Shown here piece by piece: positions 8,508-16,308 of a stretch of DNA of 64,000 nt; position 1 is the stretch's first letter; every line of letters begins with the position of its first letter. The stretch lies in contig CAWCZR010000009.1 of the NCBI GenBank assembly GCA_963800135.1, positions 448,662-512,661 on the forward strand. The letters run 5' to 3'. Below the pieces are notes generated by a model. It saw only the letters and a program-made list of their open reading frames with translations. It was not told the DNA's origin and did not search any database. The position numbers and the translations under genes are program-made. Source of the stretch: DASPSM01 sp963800135 (GTDB lineage: Bacteria > Planctomycetota > Planctomycetia > Planctomycetales > Planctomycetaceae).

Positions 8508-10013
8508 GTGGCAAACAGCGTGTGGCGTCCGCGGCTTAAAACCGGCTCACGCTGGTTGGTCCGCACTGCTGCGCTGTGTGCTGTGCTCGTCTGCACCGGA
8601 TCGGGAACGTACGAGCCGGGAGCGCTCCCCATCGACGAGCCGCTCGGCGCGCGGGTCCCCGTCGGCTTCGTCGTCCCGTTTGTTCTGTTGTTGTTGTCGA
8701 TCGCCGTCTTGCCGCTCGTGGCCCACGACTGGTGGAAGGACGATGGCAACAAGGCGAAGGTCGCGGCCTTCTTCTCGCTGCCGGTGATCGTGCTGTTCGT
8801 TTTTCACTTCGGCGACAGCGGCAGCCACGCGCTCGTGCACCAGGGGATGGAGTACGCCTCGTTCATCATCCTGCTGGGCGCGCTCTACGTGATCTCCGGC
8901 GGCATCCTCATCGAGGGGAATTTTCGCGGCACGCCCGGCTCGAACACGCTGCTCTTGGCGGTTGGGGCCGTGCTGGCCAACCTGATCGGCACGACCGGCG
9001 CGTCGCTGGTGTTGGTGCGGCCGTTGATACGGGGCAACCTCCGCCGCCAGCACGTCGTGCACGTGCCCGTCTTCTTTATCTTTATTGTGGCCAACTGCGG
9101 CGGCCTGTTGACGCCGCTGGGCGACCCGCCGCTCTTCCTCGGCTTTCTCAAAGGCGTGCCGTTCGAGTGGACGCTCAAGCTCTTTCCGCAGTGGCTGCTG
9201 GTTAACGGCATGTTGCTCGCGCTGTTTGTCGTGTGGGACGTCCTCGCCTGGCGCCGCGAAGGCCGATCCGCGACGACTCAACCGGCAGATGCTGTGCCCG
9301 CTCCGATGCTGGCCGAAAAGAGTCTGCCGGCGGAGGCCGCGCCCGAGCGGTTCGGGCTGCGAGGCGTGCACAACGTGATTTTTCTGGCCGCGGTGATTGG
9401 CCTGTTGTTCGCGGCGGGCCGCGGCTACCGCCACTCCGGCGACCCCTGGCCGTTCGGGTTCCAGGAACTGGGACTGGTGGCCCTCGCGCTCGGCTCGTAC
9501 TTCTCCACGCCGCCGGAGATCCGCGAAAAAAACCACGTGACGTTCGGCCCGATCATCGAAGTGGCCGTGCTGTTCGCCGGAATTTTCATCACCATCACGC
9601 CGGCCGTTCTGTTACTGGACGAGCACGGCGGCCAGCTCGGGCTGAGTGCGCCCTGGCACTACTTCTGGGCGTCGGGCCTGATGTCGAGCGTGCTCGACAA
9701 TGCACCGTCCTATTTGACGGCGACGGCCGCCGCCTGCGGTGCCCAACAGCTCCCCGTCGATGGGCGTTACCTCGCCGCCTTCCTGGAGTTGCGCGGCGAT
9801 CATGCCGCCGAACAAATCCTGTCCGCGATCTCGTGCGGCTGCGTGTTCATGGGAGCGCTGACCTACCTGGGCAACGCGCCCAACTTCATGGTGCGGGCCT
9901 ACGCGGAAGAGTCGAACATCCGCATGCCGAGCTTTTTCGGATTTATGCTCTATTCGTTTGCGATACTGCTTCCGCTCTATGGAGTTGTGACGTTCGTCTT
10001 CTTCCGGGGCTGA
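8508..10013 (+). CDS. Sodium/proton antiporter, NhaD/UIT-type
   Basis: Inner-membrane cation antiporter of 501 residues with eleven or more hydrophobic helices and an N-terminal signal-like helix. Features of the NhaD-like ion-transporter superfamily are the repeated conserved helices with polar breaks: NLIGTTGASLVLVRPL, GGLLTPLGDPPLFLGFLKG and SSVLDNAPSYLTAT. The last two are the paired half-helix motifs of the transport core. The start is taken as GTG at 8508 after GGACGCGGGG; the frame is open further upstream, but that part lies inside the MFS gene. It follows the MFS gene by 26 bp and may share its transcript. Likely exports Na+ for H+; direction and ion are inferred. Confidence 0.85.
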   Translation: MANSVWRPRLKTGSRWLVRTAALCAVLVCTGSGTYEPGALPIDEPLGARVPVGFVVPFVLLLLSIAVLPLVAHDWWKDDGNKAKVAAFFSLPVIVLFVFHFGDSGSHALVHQGMEYASFIILLGALYVISGGILIEGNFRGTPGSNTLLLAVGAVLANLIGTTGASLVLVRPLIRGNLRRQHVVHVPVFFIFIVANCGGLLTPLGDPPLFLGFLKGVPFEWTLKLFPQWLLVNGMLLALFVVWDVLAWRREGRSATTQPADAVPAPMLAEKSLPAEAAPERFGLRGVHNVIFLAAVIGLLFAAGRGYRHSGDPWPFGFQELGLVALALGSYFSTPPEIREKNHVTFGPIIEVAVLFAGIFITITPAVLLLDEHGGQLGLSAPWHYFWASGLMSSVLDNAPSYLTATAAACGAQQLPVDGRYLAAFLELRGDHAAEQILSAISCGCVFMGALTYLGNAPNFMVRAYAEESNIRMPSFFGFMLYSFAILLPLYGVVTFVFFRG

Positions 10014-10068
10014 TTGTTCCGATTTTGACACGCTTTCGGGAGGTGACGGTCGCGCTTAAAATAACCTG

Positions 10069-11244
10069 ATGCCGCGCGTGTCGTCCCCGGGGGCGTCCCC
10101 TCCTCGCGAGGCAATTCCCTCTCTGTCAGAACAGATGCCAGAACTCACCACCGCTCTGAGTTTGCAGTCGGAGCGCTTACTCAAAATTCTCGCCCCGTAT
10201 TCCGCTCTCCGGATCGTCACGCACGACAACCCCGACCCCGACGCCATCGCTGCCGGGTGGGGGCTGTACCGGCTGTTTGCCGAGCACTTCGACAAGCCGA
10301 TCGAGTTCGTGGCGGGAGGCGCCATCATCCGGGCGGAAAATCGCCACTTGGTCGAGCTGCTCGACCCGCCGCTGCAGATCGTCAACGGTCTCGCCGAAGA
10401 TCCCGACACGGCGATCGTGCTCGTCGACTGCGGGTTGGGGACGAGCAATCACCTGGCCACGCGAGAACGCCTGCACCCGGTCGCCGTCATCGACCATCAC
10501 TCGCTTTCTCATTCGAGTGCGCGAGCGCCGGGCGACACTGGCGGCTCGTCCGTCAGTGGCTCTTGTTACGGTGTCGAGTTCGCTGACATTCGCCCCTGCG
10601 TCGCCGCGACGGCCACGATCGCCGCCAGCTACCTTCGCGAGCAGGGGATCGAGCCGGGCGTGAAGCTGGCCTCGGCCATGCTCTACGCGATGCGCACCGA
10701 AACCTGCGGCTGCGAGACCGAACATTCGGAGCTCGATCGCTCGATCATGTGCTGGCTCACCGAACATGCCGAGCCCGGGCTGATCGCGGAAATCGAAAAC
10801 GCGCCGCTGGCCCGCGGCTATTTCAGCGACCTGGTCCTCGCGCTTCAGGGGACGCAGCTCTTCGACGACACGGCACTCTGCCTGCTCCCCAAGGCGAGCG
10901 GCCCGGAGACCGTGGGCGAAGTGGCCGACCTCTTGATTCGCTGCGAAGGCGTCAGTCGCGTGCTCTGTGCCGGAGCCATCGACGACGACTTGTACGTCTC
11001 GGTCCGCACGCGTCGCGACGACGAGCGGGCGGTCGAATTGTTACAACGCACGCTCGACGGCATCGGCGGGGGCGGCGGTCACGCGCATCGCGCCGGCGGC
11101 AAGGTCGTCGGCATCACCTGCGGCGGCCGCATCTCCAACGGGCTCGAGCACCAGCTCCAAGATCGCTGGCTGGCGGCCTGCGGCGAAGAGACCCGCCGCC
11201 CCAAGCGGCTGGTGGGCCTGCGCGAAATCGTAGAGAATCTGTAA
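10069..11244 (+). CDS. DHH-family phosphoesterase (NrnA / oligoribonuclease-like)
   Basis: 391-residue DHH/DHHA1 protein; family members hydrolyse short oligoribonucleotides or pAp. Visible motifs: DNPDPDAIAAG (motif I, Mn2+ ligands), VDCGLG (motif II), VIDHHS (the DHH motif) and the C-terminal GGGGGHAHRAGG (DHHA1 substrate-binding loop). Between VIDHHS and VEFADIRP lies a stretch of about 20 residues (SARAPGDTGGSSVSGSC) that looks foreign. It is encoded by a copy of the intergenic CACTGGCGGCTCGTCC repeat that stays in frame. A second possible start is the ATG at 10135. Cytoplasmic. Confidence 0.88.
   Translation: MPRVSSPGASPPREAIPSLSEQMPELTTALSLQSERLLKILAPYSALRIVTHDNPDPDAIAAGWGLYRLFAEHFDKPIEFVAGGAIIRAENRHLVELLDPPLQIVNGLAEDPDTAIVLVDCGLGTSNHLATRERLHPVAVIDHHSLSHSSARAPGDTGGSSVSGSCYGVEFADIRPCVAATATIAASYLREQGIEPGVKLASAMLYAMRTETCGCETEHSELDRSIMCWLTEHAEPGLIAEIENAPLARGYFSDLVLALQGTQLFDDTALCLLPKASGPETVGEVADLLIRCEGVSRVLCAGAIDDDLYVSVRTRRDDERAVELLQRTLDGIGGGGGHAHRAGGKVVGITCGGRISNGLEHQLQDRWLAACGEETRRPKRLVGLREIVENL
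10536..10559 (+). repeat. Dispersed CACTGGCGGCTCGTCC repeat inside a coding region
   Basis: CACTGGCGGCTCGTCC then GTCAGTGG. It differs at one position from the arms of the repeat at 41675-41760 and from the arm at 56012-56037. Here it sits in frame within the DHH phosphoesterase gene, in a loop after the catalytic DHH motif. Confidence 0.6.
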
Positions 11245-11263
11245 GAGGCGAATCTGTAATTCC

Positions 11264-11387
11264 CTCGTTCCCAAGCTCTGCTTGGGAACGCATCTCCTCG
11301 AAGCTCCGCTTCGACCCTGCTCCAACGTGCAGCGACCGAAGCAGAGCTTCGGGTATGTGCGGTCCCAAGCAGAGCTTGGGACCGAGG
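11264..11387 (-). repeat. 124-bp four-hairpin intergenic repeat, copy 2 (inverted)
   Basis: Same length and near-identical sequence to 3435-3558, in the opposite orientation, starting 20 bp after the DHH phosphoesterase stop. All four palindromes are intact. Likely forms a strong RNA hairpin stack between this gene and the next. Confidence 0.85.
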
Positions 11388-11422
11388 ATGAATCCGATTA
11401 GCGCGCGCCAGGAGAATCGGCC

Positions 11423-12814
11423 ATGGCTTCCCTGCTTCGACAGCGGCTCGCCCGCCCGACCGCCCTGCTGACGGCCCCGCTCGTCGCGCTCGTGCTGGCT
11501 GGCTGCGAGGGGGACACCGGAGTGCCGCCGGCACAACCTGCCGCGCAGCCGGCGCAGGCCGCGGCGCCCGACCCCAACGCGAACGATCCGCCCGCCGCGC
11601 CGCAGGCCCCCGCGCAGCCGGCCGCTCACCACAATGCGGCCGTCGCCGCGGAGGAGCCGGAGCCCCCCAGCCTCGATCCGAACGTCGTCGATCCCCACGA
11701 CGTCTTCGTGGTCACCTCGAGCCTACCGACCTTCGAGCACACGCCTGCCGAAGACGGCACTCCCAAATCGGTCCACACGGCCCTCGCCACGCCGCCGCCC
11801 CAGGGCTGGGATTCGCAGAGCTTCGAGGCGGTCGAAGTGCCGGACCCGCCGCAAGCCGCGGCCGCCAGCAACACCGCGGGCACGGACACGCCGTCGACCG
11901 ACGACACTCAAACAACCAAGAAGCCCGAAAAGAAGGCGACTCCCGGCAAGAAGACTTCGTCCACTCCGTCAAGCACAACGAAGTCGACCACGGCCAAGAC
12001 CCGAGAAGCCGAACAGCCCGAGGAAGGCGCGACCAAGACGCTGCCGTCCGGATTCACGCCAATTGCTGCTTTCGGCTATGCCCCGGTCGGCTGGCCCTTG
12101 CGGATTCGCTGTGACAAAGACGGAGCCGAGATGGCCTTCGTCACCGGCGGCGCAGCCACCGTGGGACACGACGGCGAGCCGGAAGAATCGAGCCCGCAGA
12201 TCACGGTCGTCGTCGATTCGTTTTATATGGACATCACCGAGACCACGCTCGCGCGATTCGAGCGCTACCGCAAAGCATTCAACGAAGAGCACGGCCACAA
12301 GGCGACGCTGGCGGCCAACTCCACTTCCCCCCCCAGCTTTCCGGCCCTGGGCTTGACCTACAAGCAGGCTGAGTTCTATTCCAAATGGGCGCAGAAGGCC
12401 CTGCCGACCGAGGCCGAATGGGAACGCGCAGCCCGCGGCGAGGGGGCCTTCCCCCACCCCTGGGGCAACGGCCGGGCCATCTGGTCGCAACCCCGCAAAC
12501 GCGACATCATCACCGCGGTGAGATCGTTCGGCACCGACGTCAGCCCGTTCGGCATCTACGACCTGGCCGGCAACGCCCGGGAATGGTGTCTCGACCACTG
12601 GTCCCCCACGGCCTTCGTCGCCGCCCACAAAGCGTCGGCCCGCAACCAGCTCCGCAACTGGAAGGGCCCGCGGGCGGCCGACCCAGTCAACTTCCACGTC
12701 GTCAAAGGCAACGGCCCCGGCTGGTACGCCTGGTCTCGCGAGGGCATGGACGCAACCCTGCACCACCCCAACGTCGGCTTCCGCTGCGTGCTGCGGCTCT
12801 CCGAGAAGAACTGA
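11423..12814 (+). CDS. SUMF1 (formylglycine-generating-enzyme-like) domain lipoprotein
   Basis: 463 residues. N-terminal lipoprotein signal with lipobox LAGC (Cys about 29), then a long low-complexity Pro/Ala/Thr/Lys linker (about 30-200) and a C-terminal FGE-sulfatase (SUMF1) domain. Recognisable parts of the domain: AFVTGGAATVGHDGEPEESS, YMDITETTLARFERY, LPTEAEWERAARGEG, FPHPWGN, NAREWCLDHW and VGFRCVLR. Many such proteins in planctomycetes are not true formylglycine generators. The active-site cysteine pair of the enzyme is not obvious here, so the domain may bind rather than catalyse. The start is preceded by AGGAGAATCGGCC. Confidence 0.85.
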   Translation: MASLLRQRLARPTALLTAPLVALVLAGCEGDTGVPPAQPAAQPAQAAAPDPNANDPPAAPQAPAQPAAHHNAAVAAEEPEPPSLDPNVVDPHDVFVVTSSLPTFEHTPAEDGTPKSVHTALATPPPQGWDSQSFEAVEVPDPPQAAAASNTAGTDTPSTDDTQTTKKPEKKATPGKKTSSTPSSTTKSTTAKTREAEQPEEGATKTLPSGFTPIAAFGYAPVGWPLRIRCDKDGAEMAFVTGGAATVGHDGEPEESSPQITVVVDSFYMDITETTLARFERYRKAFNEEHGHKATLAANSTSPPSFPALGLTYKQAEFYSKWAQKALPTEAEWERAARGEGAFPHPWGNGRAIWSQPRKRDIITAVRSFGTDVSPFGIYDLAGNAREWCLDHWSPTAFVAAHKASARNQLRNWKGPRAADPVNFHVVKGNGPGWYAWSREGMDATLHHPNVGFRCVLRLSEKN

Positions 12815-12846
12815 CGTAGGGCACGTCGACGTGCGCGGGAGCACGC

Positions 12847-13815
12847 ATGCGAACCGAAGCCCCTCGCGGTTGTTTATTCGGGCGATGGTCTACGGGCGCC
12901 ACGTTGATTGCCGCCTCGCTCGGCCTCTCTGTCGTCAGTACCGCGTCGGTGGTCGCCCAACAGCCCGAAAACCGTCGCGAGACGCTGCTGGAACCGGAAC
13001 GCTCGAAGACCGCAGCTGACGAGCTCCGCGAGCCGAGCTTTTTCGTGCTGCCGATTCGCACCGAGCTGCAGCGGGAGCTCCTCGCAAATGGCAAACGGGT
13101 CGACGCGCTCGTCGAGTTGAATGGCTTCGTCACGATGGGGAAGAAGGGCGTCGAGCGGATGCGGGCGCTCGACATTCTGGCGCTCCGCCGCGCGCTGGCC
13201 CAGATCAAGGCCCACGATCAGAGCGCCTCCGTCGTGTTTGTCATCGGATTCTTGGGCATCCCCGGAGCACATGTGCAAAAACAGCTCGAGGAAGAGCACA
13301 AACTGCTCACCAAAGAATGCCGCGACCTGGCCAAAGAGACGAAGCTCAACGTGACGCAAATCAGCGGCACATACATGGGGACGCCCGGCGTCTGGCCCAA
13401 GGTCGTGGCCGCCGCCAACGCGATCGACTTTTCGCAAGACACCGACAAAGAGCTGCCCGCAACCGACGGCGACGTGCGCGCCTTTCCGGTGTACACAAAG
13501 GTCAGTCGCATGCTGACCGGCTGGTGCCAAGGCGGCACCGAACCAAGCTCCAACTGCGTGGTGTACCTCGGCCAACCCATTCATGCGAGCGACACTCCGT
13601 TGATCGGCCCCGCGCTCGAGGCCCGCATCGCCGGCCTCATCACAAAGCTCGATCTGCCGCACAAGAACAGGATCGACTACCACCTCGTCGTGCGAAACTC
13701 GGATCGCGCGGGCCGACAGCGTGACCGCGACGCCATTTACAACCGCTTCCTCAACAAAGAAGCCGACGCCCTCAGCCAACGGCTCGGGTTCAAGGACAAT
13801 TCGATCACGTGGTAA
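12847..13815 (+). CDS. Secreted hypothetical protein
   Basis: 322 residues, with GGGAG five bases before the ATG. The N-terminus is a signal peptide (ATLIAASLGLSVVSTASVVAQ). The mature part has mixed alpha/beta character, with a hydrophobic strand ASVVFVIGFLGIPG and a Lys/Glu-rich helix (QKQLEEEHKLLTKECRDLAKE) after it. Then come GTYMGTPGVWPKVVAAANAIDF and a C-terminal basic region. I do not recognise the family. It lies 32 bp after the SUMF1 lipoprotein in the same direction, so the two are probably co-transcribed and both act outside the cytoplasm. Confidence 0.75.
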   Translation: MRTEAPRGCLFGRWSTGATLIAASLGLSVVSTASVVAQQPENRRETLLEPERSKTAADELREPSFFVLPIRTELQRELLANGKRVDALVELNGFVTMGKKGVERMRALDILALRRALAQIKAHDQSASVVFVIGFLGIPGAHVQKQLEEEHKLLTKECRDLAKETKLNVTQISGTYMGTPGVWPKVVAAANAIDFSQDTDKELPATDGDVRAFPVYTKVSRMLTGWCQGGTEPSSNCVVYLGQPIHASDTPLIGPALEARIAGLITKLDLPHKNRIDYHLVVRNSDRAGRQRDRDAIYNRFLNKEADALSQRLGFKDNSITW

Positions 13816-13886
13816 AATGCTGCGGCTGAACGTAGAACAGTCGCCGGGAAAATGGGGCACGGAGTGCCCGCCGCACCTCGATCGCG

Positions 13887-14090
13887 TCACAGCACGCAAC
13901 ACTCGACGACCAACTCGAAGCTCTTGCCGATGCGGATGGCCGCGTGCAGGATGCGGCGCGGCGCCAAGATGAATCCGTCTTCCGCATCGGCCGCGTCTTC
14001 CTCAGGGCGGGACAAGCCGGGACGCTCTAAGCCTGAGTAATCGGATCGCGGGATCACGGTTTCGGCGAGCGGTTGAGTGCAATTCAGCAT
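13887..14090 (-). CDS. Small hypothetical protein (67 aa)
   Basis: Starts at an ATG preceded by AGAGGAAGCC, a good ribosome-binding site. The frame is open further upstream to 14216, but without such a site. The protein (MLNCTQPLAETVIPRSDYSG to ELVVECCVL) has an acidic middle and a hydrophobic C-terminal half. No known family recognised. Support is the start signal plus the amino-acid composition of the C-terminal part. Confidence 0.5.
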   Translation of the reverse strand: MLNCTQPLAETVIPRSDYSGLERPGLSRPEEDAADAEDGFILAPRRILHAAIRIGKSFELVVECCVL

Positions 14091-14229
14091 GGCTTCCTCT
14101 TTTCCTTGCCCGGGCCGCTTTTCGGCCGCGCTTCTGGGGGAACTACTTCGGCGCTCGGTGTTGCGCTCTGACCCGGATTCCGTCTGACTCGTCGTCAGCT
14201 CTGACTCGGCCCGCAACGGTGACGACCGC

Positions 14230-14706
14230 TCAGCCGCCGGCGGCCGCTCGCTCTAGGCCGCGGATGTCGAGCTTTTTCATGCCCATCATGGCCTGCATTA
14301 CCCGCTTCGCTTTCTGCGCGTCGGGGTCGCTCAGGAGTTGGCCGAGCGCCGTCGGAGTGACCTGCCACGACAGGCCGAACTTGTCCTTCACCCAGCCGCA
14401 CTGCACTTCCCCGCCGCCGGCCGTGAGTGCTCGCCAATAGCGGTCGACTTCTTCCTGCGTCTGGCAACTGATGATGAACGAGATGGCCTCGGTGAATTTA
14501 AAGTGCGATCCGCCGTTGAGGCCGAGGAACTTGCGGCCGTCGAGCTCAAACTCGATCGTCATCACCGAGCTGGCCGGCCCGGGCGCCCCTTCGGGGTAGC
14601 GGGCCGTCTTCAAAATCTTCGAGTTCGGGAAGATCGACACGTAAAAATTCGCGGCCTCCTCGGCCCGACCATCGAACCAGAGGCAGGTGCTGATCTGAGT
14701 CGTCAC
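14230..14706 (-). CDS. VOC-family protein (PhnB/glyoxalase-like)
   Basis: 158 residues of the vicinal-oxygen-chelate fold, of the group often annotated as 3-demethylubiquinone-9 3-methyltransferase-like. Visible: ISTCLWFDGRAEEAANFYVS (first beta-alpha unit), SVMTIEFELDGRKFLGLNGG, FIISCQTQEEVDRYWRAL, GWVKDKFGLSWQVTPTAL and the terminal KRVMQAMMGMKKLDI. The start is a GTG eight bases after GAGG. An in-frame upstream extension to 14868 is not protein-like. Enzymatic role unknown; methyltransferase naming of this group is historical. Confidence 0.88.
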   Translation of the reverse strand: MTTQISTCLWFDGRAEEAANFYVSIFPNSKILKTARYPEGAPGPASSVMTIEFELDGRKFLGLNGGSHFKFTEAISFIISCQTQEEVDRYWRALTAGGGEVQCGWVKDKFGLSWQVTPTALGQLLSDPDAQKAKRVMQAMMGMKKLDIRGLERAAAGG

Positions 14707-14906
14707 GGCGTTTCCTCTTTCCTTTTTTCGCGGTTTATTCGATTGAGGACCATCGAGCGAGTTTGCGTCCACGTCAAATAGTCGCACGACGGGGCGGATT
14801 TTCGACAGCCTGCTGCCGGAAATGTTCGTCTCGCGCCGAGGGGCTCTCGCAAGTTTGCTTGCCGTCACGAGTTCCCGTCATGGCGATTCCGCCGGATCGC
14901 GCGAGT

Positions 14907-16058
14907 CTACTTCGTCGCGGCGGCCTCGTCGGGCGGGCGGCGTGTCGGCAGGAACGGGTACACGAACTGGCGATGAAAGCCTTTGGGGAGCGTTTGGCTG
15001 ATCCCGTAGCCGTTGGGCCAGCGGCCGTCGGCGGGAAGGTGATAGGTGCCGAAGAGCCAGTCGAGAAACGGATAGTGGACGGCGAAGTTGACGTCGATCG
15101 CCTCCTTCTCGATGCCGTGATGCCAGTGATGAAAGCGGGGCGTGACCAAGAGCCGGTCGAGCACGCGGAACTTCAGCCGCAAGTTGGAATGCACCATCGC
15201 CGACAGGAAAAACACGAACACCAAATACAAATAAATGGCCGGATTGCTGAAGCCCAGCACATACATCGGCACCACGGTCAGCCCGCGGAGCAGGACAATC
15301 TCGACGACGTGCATCCGCGAGCTGGCCAGCCAGTCCATCACCTGGGCCGAGTGGTGCACCGCGTGAAACTTCCACAGCCAGGGAACGCGGTGAAACACGC
15401 GATGCACCCAGTACTGCACCAGGTCCGTCAACAGCGTGATCTCGAAAAACTGCACGAGCAGCCACTGGCTGCCGACGGCGTGCCGAAAGCCGGACCAGTC
15501 GGTATTTTTCAGGATCGTCGTGGCCGGCAGCATCGAGAGAAACGTGAGCCCCTGCACGAGCAGCGTGCTGATCAAAAAGTAGAGCAGGTCCTCACGCCAC
15601 TCGGAGCGAAAGATGGGCTGCTCGTGGTTACCCAGAATGCGTTCGATGGGGATGAAGACGATGCCCGTCAGAATCAGGCTGATCAAGAACCAGTCGAGCC
15701 CCAGATACACATCGCTCGACAGATCGGTGCGGATCTGAGTCTGCGAGCCGCCGAACGCCACGGCAATAAAGACCAGGCTGATGGCGGCGAAACCCAGCAC
15801 CTTCTGCTGCCGCAACACGATGCTGACGATCGCCAGCACGAAGCCGCCGATCAGCACCAGGTGCACGAGCAGGCGGATGATGCGCACGTCGTAGACGGAC
15901 CGCGCCTGAGGCACGGTCAAGAGCTGCGGATAGTGCAGGCAGAGCACAGCCCCCAGCCCCGCGCAGGCGAGCACCACCGCCAGCGTGCCGCTGATCCAAC
16001 CCGAACCCAGGCCACGCTCCTCGCGCGGCGATTCGAGATCTTCCCGGAGCCTGGTCAT
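14907..16058 (-). CDS. Sterol desaturase / fatty-acid hydroxylase superfamily membrane protein
   Basis: 383-residue integral membrane di-iron enzyme. The first 150 residues hold about four hydrophobic helices. The catalytic domain follows with the histidine boxes HRVFH, HAVHHS and HHWHH that bind the di-iron centre, plus HVVEI and the FGTYHLP motif near the end. The family hydroxylates or desaturates sterol, fatty acyl or ether-lipid chains; the substrate here is unknown. The start ATG lies eight bases after GGAGG. The extra N-terminal helices make it longer than the minimal family of about 270 residues. Confidence 0.9.
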   Translation of the reverse strand: MTRLREDLESPREERGLGSGWISGTLAVVLACAGLGAVLCLHYPQLLTVPQARSVYDVRIIRLLVHLVLIGGFVLAIVSIVLRQQKVLGFAAISLVFIAVAFGGSQTQIRTDLSSDVYLGLDWFLISLILTGIVFIPIERILGNHEQPIFRSEWREDLLYFLISTLLVQGLTFLSMLPATTILKNTDWSGFRHAVGSQWLLVQFFEITLLTDLVQYWVHRVFHRVPWLWKFHAVHHSAQVMDWLASSRMHVVEIVLLRGLTVVPMYVLGFSNPAIYLYLVFVFFLSAMVHSNLRLKFRVLDRLLVTPRFHHWHHGIEKEAIDVNFAVHYPFLDWLFGTYHLPADGRWPNGYGISQTLPKGFHRQFVYPFLPTRRPPDEAAATK

Positions 16059-16238
16059 TGCGCAATCCTCCTGCCGGCAGGGTTCACGGCCATCGTAATC
16101 GGGGCTGCCCAGCGTCGCCACAAAATTTGTCAGGGCACGCCTCGCTCGTCCGGTGCCCGCCGTAGGGCAAGCGGCCACGGCAGCGTGCCCAGGTCTTCCG
16201 TTCTTATTCGGCTGCGGAATCGCGCTGAAAATCGGCGG

Positions 16239-16262
16239 GGCAAGCTGGCATGCCAGCTTGCC
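16239..16262. repeat. Perfect 24-bp palindrome, CAAGC..GCTTG family
   Basis: GGCAAGCTGGCA followed by its exact reverse complement. It lies 46 bp beyond the stop of the aspartate kinase gene, in front of CTACGG as in the copy at 2092. Could act as a terminator or protein-binding palindrome. Confidence 0.75.
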
Positions 16263-16308
16263 TACGGAGCACAGCCTGGAGGTCGAGTCCGCACAGCGTG
16301 TGCGGAAC

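Noticed and set aside
6798..10013. A single 1071-residue protein joining a transporter and an antiporter
   Set aside because: The middle section (Arg/Pro/Ala-rich) is the wrong frame of the MFS C-terminal half. It results from a 1-base insertion near 7607, not from a fusion.
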